14,727 bases of DNA from Candidatus Gastranaerophilales bacterium (GTDB lineage: Bacteria > Cyanobacteriota > Vampirovibrionia > Gastranaerophilales > Gastranaerophilaceae). The notes beneath the pieces are model-generated. The model made no database searches. It saw only the letters and a program-made list of their open reading frames with translations, and was not told the DNA's origin. Numbering within the stretch: the first letter of the stretch is position 1; every line of letters begins with the position of its first letter. The position numbers were made by a program, and so were the translations under genes. Where the stretch lies: contig JAJQDG010000140.1 of assembly GCA_021202305.1 (NCBI GenBank), forward strand, positions 1 to 14,727. Direction: 5' to 3'. Below are positions 6,551 to 13,218 of the stretch, one piece after another.

Positions 6551-6702
6551 TTCCAAGCTCTGAAACACTTGCTTTTATAGCGCATTTTCTTCATTTTTCA
6601 AAAAATGAAATTTATGAAATGACTTTTTTTGAAATAAATTTTTGGTTTGATGAGGCGTACAAAATGTATAAAAAGCTGTATTTTCCGGCAAATAAGGAAT
6701 AA
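6284..6702 (+). CDS. Tail assembly chaperone, -1 frameshift product (P2 E+E'-like)
   Basis: Slipping back one base at G-GGG-GAG (6541-6547), just before the E stop, joins the E frame to a frame open until TAA 6700-6702. It adds about 52 residues with the motifs IPSSETLAFIAHFLHFSKNE and FFEINFWFDEAYKMYKK, an aromatic helical extension typical of E'. The total of about 139 residues is very close to P2 E+E' (about 140). The second frame has no usable early start codon, so it needs the shift. The P-site codon GGG re-pairs perfectly with GGG; the A-site re-pairing is imperfect, so the slip is probably of the one-tRNA kind and may be weak. The tape-measure gene starts four bases after the end. Confidence 0.8.
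6541..6547 (+). promoter_or_regulatory. Candidate -1 programmed frameshift site
   Basis: A run of five Gs read as G-GGG-GAG in the E frame, followed at once by the TAA stop. A -1 slip puts GGG on GGG and continues as GGA-GTA-ATT into the E' frame. I see no convincing downstream pseudoknot or strong stem, so the nearby stop may provide the pause. Confidence 0.7.
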
Positions 6703-6705
6703 TAA

Positions 6706-8784
6706 ATGTCTGATAAAGATATGAAAGTAAATTTAATATTGAAAGCTTACGATTCCTTGTCGGGTGTTGTCAAAAAGGCTTGCAGGGAATCGGATGCCGC
6801 TTTTGAAAAAACAAACAAAACCTTAGAAGCTGCCGCAGGTAAATTTGATAAAATCGGGCAAAAAGCCGCAATTGCAGGGGGCGCACTGGTTGGAATGTCC
6901 GCTGTTAATGCTAAAGTTGCGGGCGATTTTGAAGTTGGCATGAATAATGTTTCAACTCTGATTGATACCGGTAAGGAAGATTTAAAAGCAATGGGGCAGG
7001 AAGTCTTAAACATAGGCAAAAACTCCCCGAAAGCAATATCAGACCTAACGGACGGGCTTTATTCAATAAGGTCGGCGGGAATTGATGCCGCCGACCAATT
7101 TAAAGTACTTAGCGGAAGTGAAAAATTATCTGTTGCGGGTTTATCAACTACAGCCGAAGCGGTTAGCCTTGCAACCGGTGCTATAAATGCCTTTGCGCTT
7201 GAAGGGGAACAGCAAAACAAGATTTATGATGTATTTTTTAAAGCCGTTAAATATGGCACAACAACTGTTTCTGAATTTTCTCAAGGGTTTGGCGCTGTAG
7301 CTGGCGTTGTATCGTCCGCCGGAATTAAAATTGATGAATATTCAGCCGCAGTTGCCGCATTAACCGCAAACGGCATAAAAGCAAATATAGTTCATACTCA
7401 AATGAAAGCGGTAATAGCGGGTTTAAGCCGCGGGTCAAAAGAACAAACGGCGGTATTTAATAAACTCGGTGCTAAAACATTTAAGGATTTAATTCAAAAA
7501 TCAGGCGGTGTAGTCAATGCTTTGGATAGAATTTATAAAACAATGGGGGGCAATGATTCAGCCTTAATCCAACTGGTAGGCTCTGTTGAAGCATATAACG
7601 CAATTCAAAGCTTACAGGGTAAAAAAGTTAAAAATACTTTTGAGAATGCATTCAGTGCTATGCGAAACGGTGCAAATGCGATAGATGAGGCTTATACAAA
7701 ACAGCTGAACGGTTTAAATGCTCAAATGGCAGTTACAAAAAACAATGTTCAAGCCCTTTCAATTAAATTCGGCAACGGGCTTTTGCCCGTTATAAAAGCT
7801 GTTGGAGGCGGCGCAAGAAATTTGACTGCACTTTTTGATAAAATGCCTGAACCCTTAACCAATTTTATCTCAATAGCAGGAGCGGGGCTTGGCGCGGCGC
7901 TTTTAGCTTTTGGGGGCGGTGCGCTTGCTGTCGGGTCATTTATTAAGAATTTGATTTTTTTAAGAAATGTAGTCAGGGGAACAAGTATTGCAATGTGGGC
8001 AATGCAGGCACCTTTAGCACCTATTATCGGGATAACGGCGGGAATTATTGCGCTTGGCGCAGGTGCTGTATATTGCTATAAAAGGTTTGAGGGGTTTAGA
8101 AACGTTTGCAATGCCGCAGGGGATGTTTTAAAACTTATGGGTGCAAATATTGCTCTTGCATGGCAATGGACTCTTAATTTAGCAGGCGGCATTTGGAATT
8201 TTATAAAGCCCGCCGTTAAATTTACAGGAACTATTTTAAGCTGGGTTACGCCCATAGGGCAGGTTATAAGGCTTTTAAAAAAGCTCTGGGAAACATTCCA
8301 TATAGGCGACAAAGTTGGAGAGATGTTAAGTAAAATTAATGTCAGCAAATGGGCAACCGAACAAAAAGCAAGAGTTGATGAAACAAATGAAAACCTAAAA
8401 GCGCAGCGAACCAACACCATAAATGACAGTGCCGCAAGCGGGCGCGGCAAAAATGCCAAAGTTAACGGCTCGCATGCTTCGGGGCTTGATTATGTGCCGT
8501 TTAACGGATACGTGGCGGAATTGCACAAAGGTGAGGCGGTTTTATCTGCGCCCGAAGCTTCTTCATGGCGGACAAGCGGCGTAGTGCCTCCCGCCGGACT
8601 TCATCAGTCCGGCGCACCGGCACCGGCTCCGCAAGTTACACTCAATTACAACCCTCAAATTACAATAAACGGCGCTTCAACCGGTACAAAAGAAGAATTT
8701 ACAACCCTTTTAAGACGGCATAAAGAAGAAATATTAAGACTCGTTGAAGATTCACTCAGGCGCCGCGAAGCAAGAGCTTATTAA
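6706..8784 (+). CDS. Tail tape measure protein
   Basis: This 692-residue protein is the longest in the window and follows the E/E' chaperone. The N-terminal part fits the TP901-type minor tail/tape measure domain: helical KIGQKAAIAGGALVGMSAVNAKVAGDFEVGMNNVSTL, then YSIRSAGI and the block ANGIKANIVHTQMKAVIAGLSRGSKEQ. Two hydrophobic segments (about residues 387-420 and 437-458) resemble the membrane-inserting segments of tape measures. Near 590-618 comes the family's C-terminal motif, SGLDYVPFNGYVAELHKGEAVLSAPE. A Pro/Ala linker (about 625-645) precedes a last Arg/Glu-rich helix. The protein sets tail length and is ejected into the host envelope. AAGGA (6694-6698) precedes the ATG. The linker is encoded by a perfect 9-bp hairpin at 8592-8614. 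Confidence 0.95.
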   Translation: MSDKDMKVNLILKAYDSLSGVVKKACRESDAAFEKTNKTLEAAAGKFDKIGQKAAIAGGALVGMSAVNAKVAGDFEVGMNNVSTLIDTGKEDLKAMGQEVLNIGKNSPKAISDLTDGLYSIRSAGIDAADQFKVLSGSEKLSVAGLSTTAEAVSLATGAINAFALEGEQQNKIYDVFFKAVKYGTTTVSEFSQGFGAVAGVVSSAGIKIDEYSAAVAALTANGIKANIVHTQMKAVIAGLSRGSKEQTAVFNKLGAKTFKDLIQKSGGVVNALDRIYKTMGGNDSALIQLVGSVEAYNAIQSLQGKKVKNTFENAFSAMRNGANAIDEAYTKQLNGLNAQMAVTKNNVQALSIKFGNGLLPVIKAVGGGARNLTALFDKMPEPLTNFISIAGAGLGAALLAFGGGALAVGSFIKNLIFLRNVVRGTSIAMWAMQAPLAPIIGITAGIIALGAGAVYCYKRFEGFRNVCNAAGDVLKLMGANIALAWQWTLNLAGGIWNFIKPAVKFTGTILSWVTPIGQVIRLLKKLWETFHIGDKVGEMLSKINVSKWATEQKARVDETNENLKAQRTNTINDSAASGRGKNAKVNGSHASGLDYVPFNGYVAELHKGEAVLSAPEASSWRTSGVVPPAGLHQSGAPAPAPQVTLNYNPQITINGASTGTKEEFTTLLRRHKEEILRLVEDSLRRREARAY
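8592..8614 (+). repeat. Perfect hairpin inside the tape-measure linker
   Basis: CGCCGGACT (8592-8600) and AGTCCGGCG (8606-8614) pair perfectly around TCATC, which is GATGA on the other strand, the same loop as in the intergenic elements. It encodes part of the non-conserved VPPAGLHQSGAP linker. A second perfect 9-bp stem lies at 7070-7078/7088-7096 but falls in a conserved protein block and is less telling. Confidence 0.5.
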
Positions 8785-8807
8785 ATTGAATTTAAGGAAA
8801 TAAATAG

Positions 8808-9542
8808 ATGTTGACTAATTGGACAATGACAAAAATTTTAAAACTGATTGAATTTCCGTCAACCACAAAAGAATACAACTTTAATCAATTTTCCTGCATA
8901 AATTCTAAACCAAGCTTGCAGGTTGGATGTGAAAATCTTTTGCGATTTGAAATAAATTTGCCCCTTTATTATTCAATGTGCAACCCCAAAAAAGTAATTG
9001 AAACCATAGAAGATACGGCAAAATCAAGAGAACCCTTTGATTGGGTATATCAAGGAAGATATATGGGGCAATTTGTGATAAACAATGTATCAAAAAGCTT
9101 AAACAGGGTTTTAAAAGATACGATATTATTTGCGGAAGTAACTTTTTCTTTGCTTGAAAACCCCTTGCCCGATGAATTTTTAGACCAGTATGAAACAACG
9201 GTTGATTTATCAAATTTAACTCAATATTCAAGTACATCGGAAGCACTTAGCGCAATTGTTCCAACTGTTAAGGATACTGTTTTGGAAAATTTTTCATCCA
9301 TGCTAAATTCTGCCCTTAATTCCGATTCGCTTTCGGATACAGCAAAAAATCTTGGCACATCCATTGTAAATGAAATTGTTTCCGATACTTTTGATGTTGC
9401 AAATCTATATGACACAGTAAGTAATTATGCAAGTTCTTTATCAAATTCTGCTTTGGACGATATTGATGTTACGGCATTAAGTGATTTTGTAACTTCCATA
9501 CCGGATAAGCTCCTTGATGTAAGTATTAGGAGCGGTTTATGA
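8808..9542 (+). CDS. P2 gpU-like tail protein with a C-terminal extension
   Basis: This 244-residue protein lies between the tape measure and the LysM protein, the place of P2 gpU. Residues 1-130 follow the gpU pattern: LLRFEINLPLYYSMCNPKKVIETIEDTAK, then PFDWVYQGRYMGQFVINNVSKSLNRV, then ILFAEVTFSLLE, which correspond to the P2 blocks around IYGMYVISRVSE and KIDFTLSL. The protein is thought to act at the tail or baseplate end. Beyond about residue 140 there is an extra stretch of about 100 residues, rich in Ser, Asp and Leu, with spaced short helices (SSMLNSALNSDSL, SSLSNSALDDID). P2 gpU is shorter (about 160). The stop overlaps the next start by four bases (ATGA). Confidence 0.75.
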   Translation: MLTNWTMTKILKLIEFPSTTKEYNFNQFSCINSKPSLQVGCENLLRFEINLPLYYSMCNPKKVIETIEDTAKSREPFDWVYQGRYMGQFVINNVSKSLNRVLKDTILFAEVTFSLLENPLPDEFLDQYETTVDLSNLTQYSSTSEALSAIVPTVKDTVLENFSSMLNSALNSDSLSDTAKNLGTSIVNEIVSDTFDVANLYDTVSNYASSLSNSALDDIDVTALSDFVTSIPDKLLDVSIRSGL

Positions 9543-9754
9543 ACTACGTAATCCAAAAAACCGCAAATAACGACAGGTGGGATTTAATTGCTTATCGCTA
9601 TTTAGGCAATACCTATAACATAGCGCCATTGATTGAAGCCAATCCGCATTTAGCTATATCAAGCGTATTAGATGAAGGGCAAATATTAAAAATACCCGTT
9701 GACGAAACAACAAAAAATGATACAAGTTTGTTACCCGTGTGGAAAAAATCATGA
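9539..9754 (+). CDS. P2 gpX-like LysM tail protein
   Basis: This 71-residue protein is essentially one LysM-type module: YVIQKTANNDRWDLIAYRYLGNT, then IAPLIEANPHLA and VLDEGQILKIPV, matching the P2 gpX family pattern of xxGDxWDxIAxxxYG...LLxANPxL...G..L.IP. It is a small baseplate component between U and D, as in P2. TAGGAG (9527-9532) is the ribosome site. The gene overlaps both neighbours by four bases (ATGA), so U, X and D are probably translated by coupling. The last 18 residues after the LysM core are polar and of unknown role. Confidence 0.9.
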   Translation: MNYVIQKTANNDRWDLIAYRYLGNTYNIAPLIEANPHLAISSVLDEGQILKIPVDETTKNDTSLLPVWKKS

Positions 9755-10809
9755 CCGAAATAATAGACATAAGCCGATATAAACCCAAAAAGCCCGTTGT
9801 AACCCTTAAATACAACGGTCAAGATGCAAGTTCGGATTTTTCAAAATACCTGTCATCGCTTGAATTTAGGGAATATGAAGATGAGCAATCAGATGAACTT
9901 TCACTTTCTTTAAACGATAACGACAATTATTTTTCAAACCTCTGGTACCCTGAAAAAGGGGATAAATTGGAATGTTCAATAGGGTATGGCGCCGATAATT
10001 TTAGTTTAGGGATTTTTACAATTGATGAAAACAGTTTTAATTTTGGCACGGAAGGCGCCCGCCTTGAATTAAAAGCGCTTGCAACATCAACTAATTTTTC
10101 GGTTAGAACGGCAAAAATAACAAATTGGAGCGGATATACTCTAAATCAAATTGCAGCGAAAATAGGAAAATCCTACGGGTTTGAAGTTTTAGGCAACACA
10201 GGAAATATATCAGCCGGCACCATTGTCCAAAAAAATGAATCAGACATTGCTTTTTTAAAAAGAATATCGAGGCTCTACGGCTATATTTTTAGTATCAAGG
10301 ATGGTTATTTAACTTTTATTGATTTATCGGAATTAGAAAATGCCGATACGCTTTTTGATTTAGACAAAACCCAAATAAACTCGCTTAATTTGACGGATAC
10401 AGTAACTAAAATCTATGGGAAAGCTACGGTTCAATATCTTGATTTAAAAACAAAAACAGTAAAAAGCTATACAGCAGTTGGCAATACAGAAATTACAGAC
10501 ACTTTGAAGATTTATAAAAGGTGTTCTTCATTGAATGAAGCACAAATTGTAGCCAATGCCGCCCTTAAAAATTCTTCAAGAGAAGTTACGGGAAGAATAG
10601 TTTTATCCAAACCAAATAAGATTTTTATGGCGGGGGTAAATTTTAATCTTACTGAAAGCGAAAATGCTGTTGAAGGCGATAATGCCTTCAATTTAGCGCC
10701 CGTGCCGCTTAGTTTCGGCAAATTCAAAGGTAAATATCACATAAAAAACCACACGCTAAAACTTGATGAAAACGGCTTAACGCAAGAAGGGGAAATAGTT
10801 CTATGTTAA
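9751..10809 (+). CDS. Baseplate hub protein (P2 gpD-like)
   Basis: This 352-residue protein has the layout of the P2 gpD / T4 gp27 hub family. An N-terminal beta barrel begins with PVVTLKYNGQDASSDFSKYLSSLEFREYEDEQSDELSLSL. It is followed by FSLGIFTIDENSFNFGTEGARLELKALAT and the conserved WSGYTLNQIAAKIGKSYGFEV and NESDIAFLKRISRLYGYIFSIKDGYLTF blocks. A C-terminal barrel has KIYGKATVQYLDLKTK. I chose ATG 9751 because it forms an ATGA overlap with the gpX stop and GGA lies seven bases upstream; a GTG at 9739 would add four residues. The hub is trimeric and carries the gpV spike, encoded next with a seven-base overlap. Confidence 0.92.
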   Translation: MTEIIDISRYKPKKPVVTLKYNGQDASSDFSKYLSSLEFREYEDEQSDELSLSLNDNDNYFSNLWYPEKGDKLECSIGYGADNFSLGIFTIDENSFNFGTEGARLELKALATSTNFSVRTAKITNWSGYTLNQIAAKIGKSYGFEVLGNTGNISAGTIVQKNESDIAFLKRISRLYGYIFSIKDGYLTFIDLSELENADTLFDLDKTQINSLNLTDTVTKIYGKATVQYLDLKTKTVKSYTAVGNTEITDTLKIYKRCSSLNEAQIVANAALKNSSREVTGRIVLSKPNKIFMAGVNFNLTESENAVEGDNAFNLAPVPLSFGKFKGKYHIKNHTLKLDENGLTQEGEIVLC

Positions 10810-11258
10810 TAATAGGGGAAATAACAGATATAAATGAAGGAATGGTGCAATTAACTTCATCTGACTTTGATTTCGTAACACCGTATTTATATATTCCGCA
10901 AAAATTTACATTAAACGGTAAATCAGGATTTAATCTTGAATTGGGAGCGCTTGCCGCCGCTATATTAACGGATGATATGACAGAGGGGGTATTTTTAGGG
11001 CAACTTTATAACGGTGTTGATACAAGCCCTGATAATATGTCAGATTGTGATTTTATTCAATTTCCGGACGGTTCTTCAATTTCTCATCAAGCGGGTTCTA
11101 ATACTTTTGAAATGAATGTTGAAACATTAAAAGTAAGCGGGGATATCATATCTGGCGGAAACGTATCTGACAGTACAAGTTCAATGCAAGATATGAGAGA
11201 TATTTATAATTCCCACACAAACCCGAATGGCGGGGTGGTTGCAGAAAAAATGGAATAA
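10803..11258 (+). CDS. Baseplate spike protein (P2 gpV-like)
   Basis: This 151-residue protein fits the short gpV/Mu gp45 spike family. It has an N-terminal OB-like barrel (GEITDINEGMVQLTSSDFDFVTPYLYIPQ, then GALAAAILTDDMTEGVFLGQLYNGVD), the conserved FPDGSSISHQAGSNTFEMN segment of the beta-helix and a tip region with YNSHTNPNG. In P2 and Mu the tip has an HxH motif that binds iron at the membrane-piercing point. Here the second histidine is an asparagine (H138-T-N140). The protein would be a trimer at the tip of the tube, mounted on gpD. AAGGGG (10787-10792) precedes the ATG. This is the last gene before the largest non-coding gap. Confidence 0.88.
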   Translation: MLIIGEITDINEGMVQLTSSDFDFVTPYLYIPQKFTLNGKSGFNLELGALAAAILTDDMTEGVFLGQLYNGVDTSPDNMSDCDFIQFPDGSSISHQAGSNTFEMNVETLKVSGDIISGGNVSDSTSSMQDMRDIYNSHTNPNGGVVAEKME

Positions 11259-11330
11259 AACTTTTAAATACTATTTCAAATATATGAACCGGAAATTAAG
11301 AAAGCAGATAATAAAACTATGAATTTTCAA

Positions 11331-11520
11331 CAGCGGAATTTCTGTAGTGCGGAGCGCGGAGCCGGTGTGGAGAGCGGGGGGATGACACCCGCTCGGAACA
11401 CTACGACGGAGCAGCGAAGCTGCGAAGTCACGCCAATGTGAGAACCGAACGGAGCAATAAAAAACCGCTACGGTTTTTTAGGCGGAGTTGCAAGGTTCGA
11501 ACCGCTAAGAAATTCCAAGA
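11331..11520 (+). repeat. Structured element D1 in the V-W gap
   Basis: The 406-base gap 11259-11664 has no supported gene: about 70 AT-rich bases, then two tandem GC-rich units. Unit D1 runs from CAGCGGAATT to AATTCCAAGA, so GGAATT (11335) and AATTCC (11511) form short terminal inverted repeats. It contains GTGT/ACAC (11365-11368/11398-11401), a symmetric GGA/GGA loop, GAGCGGG/CCCGCTC (11372-11378/11388-11394) with a loop holding GATGA, and GCAGC-GAA-GCTGC (11411-11423). The hairpin AAAAAACCG/CGGTTTTTT (11459-11479) is followed by GGCGG. GAGCCGGTGTG and ACACTACGRC are shared with 2069-2126. Confidence 0.6.
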
Positions 11521-11647
11521 CAGCGGAATTCCGTAGGGTGAAGGGGCGGTTAGCCCCGAAACCCGCCAATGCGAAAGCCTAACCGAAGCTTGCAAAACCG
11601 AAGGTTTTAAGCGAGGTACAGGCTTGAGCCGAAGCGCAATTCCAAGA
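11521..11647 (+). repeat. Structured element D2, tandem partner of D1
   Basis: D2 starts and ends with the same CAGCGGAATT and AATTCCAAGA words as D1. It contains GGGT-GAA-GGGGC-GGTTA-GCCCC-GAA-ACCC (11536-11564), a doubly stacked hairpin with symmetric GAA loops. A second structure is centred on AAAACC-GAA-GGTTTT (11594-11608), flanked by GCTT/AAGC and GA/GA and CC/GG. It shares the GCCAATGYGARA word and a following AAAACC-type hairpin with D1. It ends 17 bases before the gene W start. Confidence 0.55.
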
Positions 11648-11664
11648 TAATAAAGGCAACATTA

Positions 11665-12009
11665 ATGGACTTCCAACATCAACGAAATTCAATAGGCGGC
11701 ATAGTAACAGGACTTGACGATGTCAAGCAGTGTGTAAGTTCGATTATAAGCACACAAAAAGGAACTATTCCGTTTATGCCTGAATTCGGGTGTGATTTAT
11801 TGCCCGCAATCGGTGAAATAGGACAAAATGCAATTGATTACCTTATTGCCGTTTACAGTCGTGAAATCCCTTTGCAAGAGCCAAGGGTAGAAGTTGACAC
11901 AGTTGCGGGCGAAGCTGATGAAAACGGCAAAATTACCATGAATGTTTATTTTACTTATACCCCCACAAATGAAACAGGGAGCGTATTTAGGGAGATTTAC
12001 ACGAAGTGA
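11665..12009 (+). CDS. Baseplate wedge protein (P2 gpW / T4 gp25-like)
   Basis: This 114-residue protein shows the gpW/gp25 family pattern. SIGGIVTGLDDVKQCVSSIISTQKGTIPFMPEFGCDL corresponds to the family block of an initial helix plus the invariant GxRxxxPxFG-type turn, and IDYLIAVYSREIPLQEPRVEV to the conserved ALxxxEPRVxV end. It is part of the baseplate wedge and helps trigger sheath contraction. AAAGG (11652-11656) is the ribosome site. The TGA stop (12007-12009) is the first codon of structured repeat B, the same arrangement as at the end of the sheath gene. Confidence 0.93.
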   Translation: MDFQHQRNSIGGIVTGLDDVKQCVSSIISTQKGTIPFMPEFGCDLLPAIGEIGQNAIDYLIAVYSREIPLQEPRVEVDTVAGEADENGKITMNVYFTYTPTNETGSVFREIYTK

Positions 12010-12187
12010 AGGCTGAGTTTAGCCCGACAGGGCTTAACGAAGCCGAACGAGCCATGGTGTGTAAGGGCGTGACGGCGAAGCGATGAGCTTCGGCGGACAG
12101 CCCGCCACCGTACCTAGCCGCCGTTGCGAATGAAGCCTGTCAAGGCGCAATGAGCGGACAAAATTTCAAAGAAATTTTGACAGGCGG
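12006..12187 (+). repeat. Structured repeat, copy B (direct repeat of 5472-5658)
   Basis: This 182-bp element begins at GTGAAG, whose TGA is the gpW stop, and ends 29 bases before the gene J start. Hairpin 1 is 12011-12044: GGCT/AGCC, GA/GA, GTT/AAC, T/T, AGCCC/GGGCT. The outer and inner helices therefore differ from copy A but remain paired. The central hairpin CGAAGC-GATGA-GCTTCG (12076-12092) replaces the unrelated TTGTCGG/CCGACAA helix of copy A. Blocks 12050-12072 and 12096-12114, and the last 71 bases (12117-12187), are identical to copy A. Confidence 0.85.
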
Positions 12188-12216
12188 CTAAAAGCAAGAC
12201 AGAAAGGAAAAGCAAC

Positions 12217-13218
12217 TTGACCGATACTCCAACATTTATAGACATAGATTCCGCCGCCGATATTGAAGATTTGGCGGAACTTTATCAGGAAAAAACCGAT
12301 TCTAAACTTTATCCTGCGCAGGATGCAAAAGCTTTAATTCAAATTATGGCATATTACGGCGCCTTAATTAAAAACCAATTCAATGAAGCCGCAAAATTAA
12401 ATCTTGTACAATATTCAAGCTATCCGATTTTAGACTTTTTAGGCGGATATAAAGGAGTTGAGCGCTTAGAAGATGAGGACGATGATTCCTACAGGGAAAG
12501 GATTTTGCTTGCGCCTGAAAGTTATTCTGTTGCAGGTCCTGCCTTAGCTTATGAATATTTTTGCAAAAGCGCTGATTCTTCCATAGTCGATGTTAAATGT
12601 GAAGTGCCTGATGATACTATAACGGTTGATATCAATGGTACTGCCGCCGAATTAAGCGAAATAAGCGCCGATGATGATACAACTTATGCCGCTTCAAATG
12701 ATTTGGCTGAAATTACAGCAAGTTACCAGACAGGCACTGTCCAAATAACCTTAAATGAGGCGCTTGCGGCGGGTTCAGTCATAACCGTAACCGTACCCCG
12801 CCCGTATAAAACAAATATCTATGTATTAACCGAATCGGGCGAAGCGGATAATGAAATAATAGAAGCAGTCGAAAATATTTTGTCTGATGATGTTATTCCC
12901 CTTTGTGATTATCCGGTTGTACAGAGTGCTGAAATTGTTGAATTTGAAATTTCAGGCACAATTTATATTACAAAAGATGCGGATCTTGAAACTGTTGAAA
13001 GCGAAGTTAATGAGGCTCTAAACACATATTTAGAAACCCTTAAAGGTTCTTTAAAAAAAGCGGTTGTTCTAAATCAAATAATTGCAACCGTGGTTGAGAA
13101 AATAGAGGGGGTTCATGATTTTAAGCTTGATAGTCCAACGGCTGAACTTCCCGCATTAAGCGCTGTTTCATACGCAGGTACACTTGGCGCTTTAACTTAT
13201 GAGAGGGTGGATGAATGA
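12217..13218 (+). CDS. Baseplate assembly protein J (P2 gpJ-like)
   Basis: This 333-residue protein fits the baseplate J family. Its N-terminal helical half has LIQIMAYYGALIKNQFNEAAKLNLVQYSS, then YPILDFLGGYKGVERLEDEDDDSYRERILLAPESYSVAGPALAYEYF. Later it has NIYVLTESGEADNEIIEAVENIL, the typical block before the C-terminal VLNQIIATVVEKIEGVHDFKL. Between them (about residues 125-190) is an extra beta segment with TYAASNDLAEITASYQTGTVQITLNEAL that P2 J lacks. The start is TTG at 12217, supported by AAAGGA (12203-12208) eight bases upstream. J forms the wedge with W and I. Its stop overlaps gene I by four bases (ATGA). Confidence 0.93.
   Translation: MTDTPTFIDIDSAADIEDLAELYQEKTDSKLYPAQDAKALIQIMAYYGALIKNQFNEAAKLNLVQYSSYPILDFLGGYKGVERLEDEDDDSYRERILLAPESYSVAGPALAYEYFCKSADSSIVDVKCEVPDDTITVDINGTAAELSEISADDDTTYAASNDLAEITASYQTGTVQITLNEALAAGSVITVTVPRPYKTNIYVLTESGEADNEIIEAVENILSDDVIPLCDYPVVQSAEIVEFEISGTIYITKDADLETVESEVNEALNTYLETLKGSLKKAVVLNQIIATVVEKIEGVHDFKLDSPTAELPALSAVSYAGTLGALTYERVDE

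Noticed and set aside
9739..9750. GTG at 9739 as the start of the hub gene
   Set aside because: ATG 9751 gives the ATGA overlap used by the neighbouring genes and a better-spaced GGA.
11459..11479. AAAAAACCG-CTA-CGGTTTTTT as an intrinsic terminator
   Set aside because: The G/C stem is only three pairs and the operon must continue into W, J, I and H. It also matches the position of variable hairpins in the other structured units.
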